Assembly (NCBI RefSeq): GCF_000003605.2
Contig: NW_003146288.1
Location: 230,162-252,398 of the forward strand
Direction: 5' to 3'
DNA: 22,237 nucleotides
Origin: Saccoglossus kowalevskii
Taxonomy: Eukaryota > Hemichordata > Enteropneusta > Harrimaniidae
The notes beneath the pieces were generated by a model. That model was not told the DNA's origin, did no database searches, and was given only the letters and a program-made list of their open reading frames with translations. Positions 8,451 to 18,429 of the stretch are shown in pieces. The position numbers and the translations under genes were made by a program. Every line of letters starts with the position of its first letter. Positions within the stretch are counted from its first letter, which is position 1.

Positions 8451-9456
8451 GGCTTCAGTCACCGGCTCTTCAGTGTTTTCCATGAGGGGTTTAAGCAGGG
8501 CGCATTTCCCCTCTATAATTTGTTCATGCCCCTCTTCATTTCATAGCACCCCTCTATTTATCTTGAGCGCTCCTTTTTTTTTGGTGAACAGCTATTTCAT
8601 CCAGTCCCCAGAAGATGACATAGTTACTGAGAGACCGAATAAATTGACAGGCGATAAAACAAAGAACTAGAAAAATTCTAGGAACTTAAATTATTGATGC
8701 AGACTGTCATTTACAATGACTTGTTAACCTGGCATAGTGTCGGCTGCTAGGGGGCGTTGGTTAATGATGTCACTAATGAACATGAGCCATATCACTATTG
8801 TATACATGTATACCTATCCAACAGTAATGATCATTTTGAAAGTATATATACGGGGTGGCAAAACTGAACAACCTGAGTAGTAGCAAGTGTGATACAGTAT
8901 TTATTTCACCCAACCTCCTCCTCGCTTCTGCTTTTCGATCGGTTAAATAAAGAGCTCCATGCATGGACCGAGTGAGTGAGTGAAAAAAAATATTTCCAAG
9001 CCTAAAATTAAAAAAACATTATACCTTTTCATGTATTTGTATATGTAATCCTGTCTTTCGATAATAATTGTTGATTGTTTAAAATGCTTATCGGCCATGT
9101 ACTGGTAATAATTTGTACAAAATGTCTATCGCCTTTTCTCCATACTGAGTTTAGGACAGCATCGGTACCAACGTCTGTCATTCAACACAATCAGCCAAGA
9201 CAGGCAAACATTGACCTTAATTCATAGGAATCATGTTCAGTGATTTGAGGGTTGAAAAGCAAAATAATGTATATTTTTTATTATATGTATGTGTGTGTAT
9301 AAATATACATGTATATTTATTTTTTATCGGCAAAGTATAAAAGAACTAGAGTTGTCCCGATGAAACAGTCAATTTCAACTATCCATTTCTTACCTTGAAA
9401 TGAACAAAATCAAAATTTGAAGAACATCAGGGAATATATTAATACCCAGCTTTATG
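8451..9456. other. Non-coding, no gene seen
   Basis: Short open frames at 8473-8670 (+) and 8773-8964 (-) have no recognised domains. The segment 8842-8870 shares GTATATATACGG and CAAAACTGAACA with 10788-10815, listed separately. A TG/TA-rich simple stretch lies at about 9285-9325. Confidence 0.5.
8842..8870. repeat. Short dispersed motif, copy 1
   Basis: GTATATATACGGGG, then CAAAACTGAACA. The same two blocks at nearly the same spacing recur at 10788-10815. It could be a fragment of a short interspersed repeat. Confidence 0.4.
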
Positions 9457-9487
9457 AGTCCTTGTTCGCAATCCGAAAACAGGGACT
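9457..9487 (+). repeat. Terminal hairpin of family A, copy 2
   Basis: AGTCCTTGTTCG pairs with CCGAAAACAGGGACT. Compared with 3918-3952 the fifth to eighth stem positions have changed while pairing is retained. Confidence 0.65.
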
Positions 9488-9724
9488 TGTGGATTGACCT
9501 CTGTGCGCCTATGCGTCCCCCTGGACCTACATGTATATCTTAGACATGCCTGGATTAATTACATTCAAACTTCACATAATATTATACATATGCACATCAG
9601 TTTGCTTCCCAATCTGATTCAAGATGGCCGAATGCTGGTTATTTTTGTACTGAAAAATCATCAAAATTAAGTTTTTCTCAGCTGTTTACAGATGCATTTT
9701 GTTGAAACTTAGTACATACATTGG
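9457..9724 (+). mobile_element. Family A element copy 2, 5' part
   Basis: It starts with the family A hairpin (9457-9487), then a CCTATGCGTCCCCCTGG stretch, a TATCTTAGACATGCC block and the first ATGGCCGA module (9621). The match to copy 1 is lost after ACATACATTGG, at the point where family B sequence begins. The rest of the element resumes at 10437. Confidence 0.75.
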
Positions 9725-10436
9725 AGCTTATAGTATTACTGATTGTCCTTCGGTGGCCGTCGTCATCGCCAACTTTACATTTTCTACTTCTTCTTAAAAA
9801 CCACAAACTGTATAGCTGTGAAACTTTCTAGGAAGTTATCTCGGGTGATTCTCTCTCAGATTTGTTCATTTCGTGTGGATATGTTCAATTGTCTTATTTA
9901 TAGCAAATATTTTTGTCATTTTTGGTCAAAAATTCTATATTCGACTTCTTCTTGCAAATTGCTAGCCCATATGGTTTGATACTTGGTATGTAGATACCTT
10001 GGGCGGACCTCTCTCAGATTTGTTCATTTCGTGATGATATCTTCATTTCTCTAATTTTGATGAATATTTTTGTAATTTTTGGTGAAAAATTATAATTTAG
10101 ACTCTTCCTTGAAAACTGCTTGTCTGATTGCTTTGATATTGTATATGTAGGTACATCAGGTGGACCTCTGTCAGATTTGTTGATTTTGTGACAATATCTT
10201 CAATAATTTTTGGTCAAAAACGTTATTTTCACCTTCTTCTTGAAAACTGCTAATCTGATTGCTTTGTAACTTTATTTGTAGTACCTTGGGTGAATCTCTG
10301 TCAGATTTGGTAATTTCATGACGATATCTTCAAACCTCTAATTTTAGTGAATATTTTCAACTTCTTGTTGAAAACCTCCAACCTGATTGCTCTGTAAATA
10401 ATAACAGCGGAGCTATATCTGTTGACAGGCTGCTAG
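9725..10436 (+). mobile_element. Family B element, copy 2, nested in family A
   Basis: It begins at AGCTTATAG...GATTGTCC, equivalent to just after the right arm of the hairpin at 4621, so the 5' hairpin arm is missing. About five modules follow, starting near 9784, 9943, 10100, 10230 and 10359; the fourth is shortened to about 130 bp and the last is cut at CTGATTGCTCTGTAA. The 3' end is complete: ACAGCGGAGCT (10404-10414), then a short tail ending GGCTGCTAG. The 78-codon open frame at 9743-9979 falls in modules and is not a gene. Confidence 0.75.
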
Positions 10437-10640
10437 TTTTTCAGATCAGATTCAAAATGACTGACTGGTGGCCATTTTGCTTTAATAAATGCAGTTCTAG
10501 AGCCATATCTCTGACATGCTCGACTGATGTTTAAATTTGATATATATATACACAATGTATATTGACGATCTGATTAAAAATGCCCGACCGGTGGCCATTT
10601 TGTTTTAATTAATGATGTTCCAGAGCAATATCTCTCAATA
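10437..10640 (+). mobile_element. Family A element copy 2, 3' part
   Basis: Resumes family A at TTTTCAGATCAGATTCAAAA (compare 4236-4256), followed by ATGACTGACTGGTGGCCATT at 10457 and a second module ATGCCCGACCGGTGGCCATT at 10580. About 30 bp of family A sequence present at 4205-4236 is missing at the junction. The 3' limit is approximate. Confidence 0.65.
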
Positions 10641-10920
10641 TGGACACGTACTCGTACTATATTACTTTAAACAAAACTATATAACTTAGATTTGATGACT
10701 AATGGAGACTGTGCCATGTATGCCTTGTTTTATTTGAAGTTTACAGACATTTGTTCTGGCAAGCCAGACCTCTGCTTCCATTTAACCGTATATATACGGC
10801 TATCAAAACTGAACACAGAGGACAACCCTAAAGTAATGCATAAGCCTCTTTGGATGCACCTTGGGGGTTGATTCACAGTAATAATTCTTGTCAACCTGCG
10901 ATGGACTAAATTTAGAATAA
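10641..10920. other. Non-coding linker
   Basis: Holds the palindrome and motif at 10786-10815 and a block AATGCATAAGCCTC (10834) that also occurs at 1475. No gene is seen. Confidence 0.45.
10786..10815. repeat. Palindrome CCGTATATATACGG and short motif copy 2
   Basis: CCGTATATATACGG (10786-10799) is a perfect 14-bp palindrome. Together with CAAAACTGAACA it repeats the block at 8842-8870, where the palindrome is broken on its left side. Confidence 0.45.
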
Positions 10921-11259
10921 TTTCTCCCTCTAAAGATCTATTTTTACACCGATAATGAATGGGGACGGAGAGTCACCAAGTACGTAACTACTGTCCCGGA
11001 ATGTCATGAAATCATCAATCTTATCGACTGTCTCCCAAATGAAACACTGCGAGAGAAAAAACTACCTCTCGCATGGGTTTTGCGGCGCATGAAAACAGCT
11101 GCTCTGTGTCCAGCACTAACATCTTTTAGACGTTTTTTTTATATGAAACCATTAAATTCATCGTCTTGGGTTTCAGTAACTTTAAGGTTTATCCAGATCA
11201 GTCTTACTATTGCCATGCATAATTCTGTTTCTACATATTATACTGCAACTGTTATTTAA
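10921..11259 (+). CDS. Unrecognised open frame, possible exon or remnant
   Basis: A frame open for 112 codons, bounded by TAA at 10918 and TAA at 11257. The first half is the more protein-like: it includes NEWGRRVTKYV, PECHEIINLID, LPNETLREKK and WVLRRM, with GC content clearly above the surroundings around 10950-11110. The first Met is at residue 57, so if it is real it is an internal exon or a decayed gene piece. I do not recognise a family. No strong acceptor or donor decides its limits. The second half (after about 11130) becomes hydrophobic and AT-driven and is probably not coding. Chance cannot be excluded. Confidence 0.25.
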   Translation, partial: FLPLKIYFYTDNEWGRRVTKYVTTVPECHEIINLIDCLPNETLREKKLPLAWVLRRMKTAALCPALTSFRRFFYMKPLNSSSWVSVTLRFIQISLTIAMHNSVSTYYTATVI

Positions 11260-13454
11260 TTGCTACATAAAAATACATACTTGAATGCAGATTGTAAATT
11301 TTTTCTCTCGGGCACAGATTTGTCTGCAACTGTTAGCTATAATGTGCAGCATTTAATGATATCTTATTTTTAGTTATTTTTTATTACTTTTAGAAGGTTA
11401 TGAGAACTTTATTCATGGATTGTGTCATGAGACTCATTCTATCTGATTCCTGCATCTTTAAGAGATTTTCCATGACATGCTAATTCTCTCTTGTTCAAGG
11501 TGCAGTTGCTAATCACTATAAGTCTTCACCCTGGTATTTTTTTAGTCATTCTAATTTACTCAATACATTTAGTTTACATTTAGTGTGTGATATTACTAAT
11601 GATAGCGCTGCATATACATTATGGCAGGCCAGATGAAAAGCTGCATTGCCTAGACACTTTCTCTGTTGATATGACTTTTGAAAAAAACTTTACTGATGTA
11701 AAGCTGCATGGCCCGAACGCCCTTGTTCTACAGATGCAATATTTAAAATAAACTCAATTGATGAGAAGATGCATAGGATAGACAAGTACCTGTGTGTCTG
11801 TGTTACCAACAGTCAACCAAGAAAGCTGCTATCCAATGAACCTACCATTTTGAGCATTTGAAAATATTTTTACTGCTTCAGTATCAAAGCATACACTCTT
11901 GAATAAGCATATTTCAATTCAATATAGTTGCTGTTTAAATTATATTTAAATATAAAAATCATGTCTGTTGCTCATTAGAGTCAGGTTTTTCAGAAAGCAA
12001 AGAATAGAGCAGTTGTCAACTGTACGATTCTGTTAGTATAGCCACTCAGGATATTTGTACATTATTTATACCCTTAACTCTTTGTACCAGCTGACTCTGA
12101 GATAAACTTGTCTATTTCTAGCAATGAAGTGGAATAATGGATCTACATATCTGTAAAATGCTGAGGCAGAGCACTCGGTGAAAATAAAAACTTACCATTT
12201 GTATCAAAATTGATTTTGTTTACATTATTAAGTTTCTATGATATTGATGTCTGGCAACATTTATTGATTGAGCGATAATCACGAATATTTTGACATTTTT
12301 AATGCAGTCAACTACTGATTGTTCTATTTTTCGTATCTACTGTCGTAATAAATCACTAAACAACGTCATTTTGACGTAGCTATGCACTTTCCATGGGTTG
12401 GCAAGTATTGCATTAGTCAGCGGGGCAATTATAGATAAATACATCGTGGTATCTAATCTCCTACTACACGGTTGCGTCATTATAATGTAATAGTTGCATG
12501 AATTATGTGATGCACTTTGCAGAGTAATCAGCCAGCCTAACAAGATTTAGAAGAAGGAGAAAAAAAAATGGACAAAAAACATGCCAGGGGAAAAGTTTAT
12601 GATGCGTGAACTGTGAGTGGTCGTTGAGGTGGCAAATGGTTATTAAACTCGTTGCCATGGTGACCATGTCGTTGTTAGATTTGATCTACCGGTCTTGCAT
12701 TGATCAAAACAGTACTTGTACATTTTTGTCTGCTGAAGACTATTATCACAACTCTGACCCACTTATTTGCATACTGATTGATTTGACAGGTATTTCTGTC
12801 AGCTCTATGAGAGTTGGTGTTGATAAAGCTAAGCTGTCTTGCGGGTCGAAAGAGTGTCATGTATGCTTTTAATTATGTATTGTTTGTTTGCATATTACTT
12901 AGCTAATTAGCATTTATCGTAAATTAAATTATCACAGTCATGTCAGGTGTGGGTCCCATGCGACATGTACAACGTATGTTAAATACATTATTGACTCGAA
13001 ATTTAAACGTATGTTGCATGACTGGCGCTATTGAAATTATTCAAAATGCAGTAAAAATGTCTGTATATTTGTGCTTTTCAGTCCTGTTGTCTCTTTTATT
13101 ACCGTGTATCATTCTTTGTTTATGCACTGAGTTTCAATTGCTTTTCCACGTGGTGAAATCAATCAGTGATCTTTTTTTCCCTCATCAAAAACAATCTGAT
13201 TCCCTACTATTTTTGGCTCTGTGATCGCCATCAAGGCGTAAATCAGTCTGTGATTGTCAGTAACAATGCATAGTTGGCATGATAAACTGTAATGGGTTTC
13301 TTGTGTTGAAACTAATCTTTCAATTGTAATCAGTTGTAATTGTAACTAATATTTCACTGTATCTGGCTTTATCAGATTCACCATGTCAAATGCAAGATGT
13401 TTAGTTTTCATTTCATTTCTTCAGTGTGTGTGTTGTGCCACTTTGTCTGCTTTA
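11260..13454. other. Non-coding, no gene seen
   Basis: AT-rich. Open frames at 12337-12543 (-), 12606-12872 (+), 12675-12860 (-) and 12940-13224 (+) were read; none shows a recognised domain, and the + and - frames overlap one another. Nothing else stood out. Confidence 0.5.
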
Positions 13455-13503
13455 GGGAAGAGTAGGAAATCAAACGGGCGGTTCACCGCGGTAATCACCG
13501 CGG
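13455..13503 (+). repeat. Left terminal inverted repeat
   Basis: Begins GGGAAGAGTAGGAAATC, continues AAACGGGCGGT and ends in two CCGCGG-containing blocks. It pairs with 15643-15691 with three mismatches. Confidence 0.9.
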
Positions 13504-13533
13504 CTCTCCGCGGTACACCGGGGAGAGCCGCGG
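13498..13533. repeat. Subterminal hairpin with CCGCGG arms
   Basis: CCGCGGCTCTCC (13498-13509) is the exact complement of GGAGAGCCGCGG (13522-13533), with a 12-nt loop that itself contains GCGGT and ACC. The GC content makes this the most stable short hairpin I can see in the window. Confidence 0.75.
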
Positions 13534-14629
13534 ACTGCTTATAATTAGGGGTCTCTACCGCAGTGGCCACCGATACCGGTTGCAACCGCGGTCGTAGGAA
13601 AGGTGTGAAATACGTACTTAACAGTTTCCTTTGTGATTCCATGAGTCTTTGTTTCAAATAGCTGTTTTTAAATCGAGCAGGTTACGAGCATCGCTGGCAT
13701 GGAAATACTAAGCATATAGTAATATTATCGGCCCACGTATTTTATTAATATAAAAATCCATAAGTCCAATGCTGTATACGAATTGTTGTTGCGTGTTGTA
13801 TTTTATGCATGTATTTATCACCAATTCCAAGAGTAAAAGTCGTATCTTTCAAAGGTACGAGTATTATGACTCGTCCATACATTTCACTTACGTTTGTTAC
13901 ACTTGAATAAAGTCTACCACATGAAAAGAATGTTATTTACGAAGTTAATAGCCGAGCCTTTCTGATTCGAGCCTCTTGTTGATTTGACAACGGTGGGTAT
14001 CATTAATGTTTATTCTTTGCCTGTATCGCATTCCAGACCAAAAGTTCAAGATCAGTAAACAAGAAATGGACGAACTAAAATGTCTCCTGTGTTTCACGTG
14101 CGACATGATTATTAAAAAAAACAGAGTTAAGCGGTCATGTACGTTCTATAAATCTAACCTTGCACACATAAGCTTGTATTGACGTGTTTTTTTTTTTGTT
14201 TTTTTTTGGTCAAAAACGACGTTGCCTTTCAGTTAACTCTTCGCGAGAGTTTACCGATTTTTTGAACAAATGTTAAGTAACTATATCGTTTTGCGTCAAA
14301 CTGGGTGGCCCGAATTTAAATGTCAGTGCGTGAACTCATTGCCCATTGCCGCACGTAATTCAAACACGTGGTTATTAGAGTTCAGTCGAAATGTACGTGA
14401 ATAATGCGATCGAAGTGCGCTGCAAGTTTATTATAGAAAAATTTAACATTACGCATGATATTGTATGTTATTGTGAGGTTAATATTACATATTCACTTTA
14501 TTTCGAATAAAATAATTCACTGATGAGTCACAAGTATTTAAAATATTTTCTCGACTTTCGTTAGACACCTGACTCCGGGACCTGACTATCTTTTCCAATG
14601 ATTTACTAGTAAATGCGCCCATGTTTATA

Positions 14630-14875
14630 TTTGCGTAATAATTACGAATGCAACGCATTATCAAGTCGGTAATATTGAAATATTCACAGACCCAATAGCC
14701 CGGGTTAGTGTCCCAACAATAATAAAAATAACTTAGTTTGCGTAATTATTATAAAAGTAATACATTGCAAAGTTGAAATATTTAGAGCCCGTCCAATACT
14801 GTAAACATATTTGCGTTATTAGAAAAGCAGCACACTAAGTAAACGATGTTGAAATATTCAAAGCCAATACAGAGT
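14630..14875. repeat. Three diverged direct repeats inside the TIR element
   Basis: Each unit has TTTGCGTWATTA, a variable stretch, then TTGAAATATT, then a CC.ATA.. block. Units start near 14630, 14737 and 14810, so unit lengths differ (about 107 and 73 bp). It is a degenerate internal repeat of unknown role. Confidence 0.5.
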
Positions 14876-15642
14876 TGGATACAAGTTGTGTTATTACAGT
14901 ACCGCCGGATATGATAACAAATTTACGAGATCGAAGCGCGGACCAAGAAAGAAAAGGGTTGCTAAGGTAACGCGCCAGTTCAGTGCGTGACTTGGGGGTC
15001 AAACTTCGGTCAACACACACTTGATGTCAGCATCGCCGCTAGCAAGTTTCGCAACGTACTTGAAGTTCAATTGTGCCCCAAAATGATGTCGACGATCACT
15101 CAATTGTCGCAACGCATGTTGTACCAAGTCCATGATACACCCCGTTTCGACTTTGGCTTGCTTTTTCTTCTTAGTGCATGTTCTTGTTCACGTAAATGCG
15201 ACCTCTCACCAATGTATTAAAACACTTTGAATTTATACTTACGTGATTATATTTGGTCTACGCGAAACATTAATCTTTCTAAACATTTTCTGAGACCATG
15301 CATGATATATATTCACAAAATAATGCGATCTTATTTTATATTATGTTGATCTCTACGTCTTTCTGGATCGTTTTGTGATTTTATTCCAAAGCTCAGGCAA
15401 ATAAAATAATGTGAACTATTATAGACTAGTTTCCTAGCTTTTGGCTCAGCCAAATTGGTTTAATTTTTCATTAGAACTTTGTGATCCTTTTAATTTCCCA
15501 GTTCTTTGTGTTCATTAATGGTCTTGACAATAAGTGTGAATTGCTGTGCGAGCCCACCGCACACGACCGCGGTAAACCGGGGTCATGGAATCTATGCATA
15601 AATTTGCATAAAATGCGGTCGACCGGCGAGCACCCACCACCA

Positions 15643-15691
15643 CCGCGGTAATGACCGCGGTGCACCGCCCGTTTGATTTCCTACTCTTCCC
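15643..15691 (-). repeat. Right terminal inverted repeat
   Basis: Inverted copy of 13455-13503. The mismatches fall at one base after the 28-bp perfect end block and at two bases between the two CCGCGG units. Confidence 0.9.
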
Positions 15692-15693
15692 TA

Positions 15694-16052
15694 AGCTTAT
15701 TGCCATAACTGGGAACAAGCAGATCCACAACAAATTTCAATTTTTTTTCTGTTTTTGGTGTAACTTACTGTTTTATGTGATAATTTCACCTGCTACATAT
15801 CCATGAACATATCACCTAGCCTATAAATGCATAAAATTGTGTGTTCTTTGGTGGAAAGTCTATTGATGAGCATGTTGGGGGTCGTGCACTGACCAAAGAT
15901 TCAATAATGAATGACTTGTTCATGTTATTATAATGCTCAACATTATCTTTAAAATATCACAATTATTCTAATTATGCTAATTAGACACAACATTTCAGTA
16001 TTTCAATCGAAAGGCCCATAAACCTGTTTGCATAAGCGCATACATGCATAAC
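15694..16052. other. Non-coding, no gene seen
   Basis: AT-rich sequence between the TIR element and the foldback at 16053. No recognisable gene or repeat was seen. Confidence 0.5.
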
Positions 16053-16118
16053 TATTACAGCGAGCGCAAAATATTCACATTTACAGGTGTATGTAAATAT
16101 CTTGCGCTCACTGTAACA
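16053..16118. repeat. Foldback hairpin with 32-nt arms
   Basis: The arms 16053-16084 and 16087-16118 are inverted copies with 26/32 positions matching and a two-base centre. The core ACAGYGAGCGCAARATATT is strongly kept. Of the six mismatches, four would be G-U pairs in a transcript of the minus strand, so an RNA hairpin from that strand would be better paired than from the plus strand. It may be a small foldback element or a hairpin RNA. No flanking duplication is evident. Confidence 0.75.
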
Positions 16119-17031
16119 CAAATACAGTATTAGAAGTAGGGTATTATTTCAACACAAATTTTCAGTTACCCATGATGCATAAAGAGAGCCTCAAAATTGA
16201 TGATATTCCATCTAAAATTATGAAGTTGTTATGAGCAAATGATTTTATCACAAGAGTTGTTTGTCTTCACATATGTGTATACAAGGATGACGTTTAACAT
16301 GAAAATCCGGAATATCCCAATGTGCACCATAGATGTAGCAGCAATGCCGGAAATTTCACACTAAATATCACAACATGTGATAAATTAATAACATCCATCA
16401 ACAAAACCCAATCTTCACCTGACATCTACGTCAGTAATTAATAGTCAATCACCATTTTGTTCTTATTCTCTTCACCTGCCAGTCAAGTTACTTATAAACT
16501 CTAGCACTGAAATTCATCATATAATTATATCGCCGATGAAAATCAGACTATTATTTGCTAAGGAGCATATTTAAAGTGTATGTAAATTCTGTTCTACCTT
16601 ATTTGCTCTTTTAGAAGCACATCTTCAATAGAAGCATGTACAGTTCAAAAATCATATTTATTGATTACTATATCATTAAAAAAAATACTTCCCATTTTGA
16701 CACTAGACTAATCTCGGTAATTGTATATTGTGTATATTTCCCCCCAAAATGCTTATCCGTACCTTCAAGTCATGAACATAGGTGGATATGGTACAATAAC
16801 GCCAACACTGTTTTCTCACATGTTCATCCACTCTATGAATGCCATAGCTTATCAGTTTTAAGTATTTTTATATAAACAATAATTTTGACCCACGTGGATA
16901 TAATTTCTAATTGGTTATAGGTTTGATCCAAATTTTTAAATAATGTACATTAAGGTTTTTAATGATAAAAGTGTCAAAAGTTCCTTTTGGTGATAAAATA
17001 AGACAAAATGTCGTTTTAATTCTCTGTTTAG
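16119..17031. other. Non-coding, no gene seen
   Basis: AT-rich. A 79-codon frame at 16636-16875 has no recognised domain. The 3' end, TTTTAATTCTCTGTTTAG, looks like a splice acceptor for the frame that follows. Confidence 0.45.
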
Positions 17032-17221
17032 AATGTTTAGACACAATGTTTTAGCCATCCCAATAGGAATATTATGTGAATTTCAAGATGATCATAAAAT
17101 TTTACGACAGTTGGACATTTCAGAAATAGTAATGCAAATGAGTAAGTGGATAAAAGAACTGGTTAGATTTCGCTGTTTTGAAAATGTCCTCGCTCGTTTG
17201 CAAAGAATGCATCATGTGTAA
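17032..17221 (+). CDS. Weak exon-like open frame, unrecognised
   Basis: A pyrimidine-rich acceptor-like sequence ends in AG at 17030-17031. The frame then runs for about 62 codons to TAA (17219-17221). The peptide includes FQDDHKILRQLDISEIVMQM and KWIKELVRF, with heptad-like spacing of Ile, Leu and Met and mixed charge, so it could form amphipathic helices. I recognise no family, and it does not resemble B56. A weak donor-like GTGTAATTT overlaps the stop. It could be an exon, a terminal exon, or a chance frame. Confidence 0.22.
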
Positions 17222-18288
17222 TTTTTAATTTTGCGATAACGTTACTCATTTCCACCTATGTAATCCAAGAATCTGCTTTGTTCTGTGAAGCTATTGGTTA
17301 GAACATGTTTGACTGACATACACCGGCAGACTAAGATCATCCCGTATCAAAGTACTAAACTGTATCTAAATGAATACATTATACTCTTACCTTACAAATG
17401 ATGGAATATAATTTTTTTAATTTTTTTTATAATTTTTTTTATAATACAATGACACGTTTGACTGAAATATTCAAGAAATTAATAATTCTACACTAACTTA
17501 TAAATATTATGGAAAATGTTTGTTTCATAAATTACTATTTTAATAATGACAGATTTAAATAAAATGCGAATCATAAGCGTGCACAGTTTTTAAATTCGAC
17601 CACGTCTGACTCGATTTCACCCGCAGCTGGACCGTAATTGTAACCGCAGTGATAATGTCAAGTCAGTATTCCCTCGATGTCTGCATGACTGTTATTCATC
17701 ACAAAAAAGAAATGCTATAATTTCACCTCATCGTCTCAACGTCTCCACGGAATTGTAATTGTACATGAGTTCTGTAAGCTTTCACATAATAAAACCCGTA
17801 CCATTTTGTTTTTCACATTTTTTTCCAAAATGTTGTCAAAACTTGTATCCAACAGGAAATTATGAAACACATTATAAAATAAAATATATAAATATGCAAA
17901 CAAATTGCACTTAAATTTTGACAGGGAATATCAGTGTAATACTACAACACACAGTTCTTTATTGCTATTTTTTTGCATCTAACCAAATTAGGAAATACAA
18001 ATGTATATCAAAACAAAGTATTTCATGAAAACATTCAAATATTCTTGCCGACTTGCCTTGCCCTCCAAGACTTCAAAACCGGTAGTTAGACCAGGAAGAT
18101 GCAAACTAGAAACCACTTGGCTAATATAGCCTGACTGTTTGAGATGCATAAAGAGATAGGAATCAACAGAACATCTGTGAGTAGGAAATCCATAGACAGA
18201 TTATGAAATCCCTAAGACAAAAATGTAAAATACTTCAATTTCGCTTGCAACTAATATTCGCTATTTTTGCTGAAGGAATGATTCAGTT
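17222..18288. other. Non-coding, no gene seen
   Basis: AT-rich, with T/A homopolymer tracts near 17409-17445. No gene or structured repeat was seen. Confidence 0.5.
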
Positions 18289-18422
18289 AAAATAAATTCC
18301 AGTGAATATACCTTTTTTCTTATATTTTACATTCAACTTGTCAACAATCAGTGAAAATAAATTCCATACAAAACACTCAAAAAGTCTTTTCAGCGAAAAT
18401 TAATTCCAGCTAAAATAAATTA
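18289..18422. repeat. Recurring AAAATAAATTCCA motif
   Basis: AAAATAAATTCCA occurs at 18289-18301, again as GAAAATAAATTCCA at 18353-18366, and as GCGAAAATTAATTCCA at 18393-18408, followed by CTAAAATAAATT. Spacings are irregular (64 and 40 bp). It is probably a decayed short repeat and abuts the family B fragment. Confidence 0.45.
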
Positions 18423-18429
18423 TTTTACA

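Larger units (their letters stand above)
13455..15691. mobile_element. 2.24-kb TIR element flanked by TA, no transposase
   Basis: Both ends carry the same 49-bp inverted repeat (46/49 identical; the first 28 bp are perfect, starting GGGAAGAGTAGGAAATC). TA dinucleotides abut both ends (13453-13454 and 15692-15693), consistent with a TA target duplication as in Tc1/mariner-type elements. A TTA/TAA reading is also possible but is not a direct repeat. Inward of the TIRs are CCGCGG-rich subterminal regions. The interior is CpG-rich compared with the flanks and holds only short open frames (for example 14987-15220) without recognised domains. I read it as a non-autonomous DNA transposon. The superfamily is not settled. 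Confidence 0.8.

Noticed and set aside
12606-13224. Two + strand open frames (12606-12872 and 12940-13224)
   Set aside because: No recognised domains, an overlapping minus-strand frame of similar quality, and no convincing splice or promoter signals.
13421-13657. 78-codon minus-strand frame across the left TIR
   Set aside because: It is the translation of the TIR and CCGCGG region and continues into unrelated flank, so it is not a gene of the element.
15471-15733. Two overlapping minus-strand frames across the right TIR
   Set aside because: They arise from GC-rich TIR sequence that is open in several frames at once.
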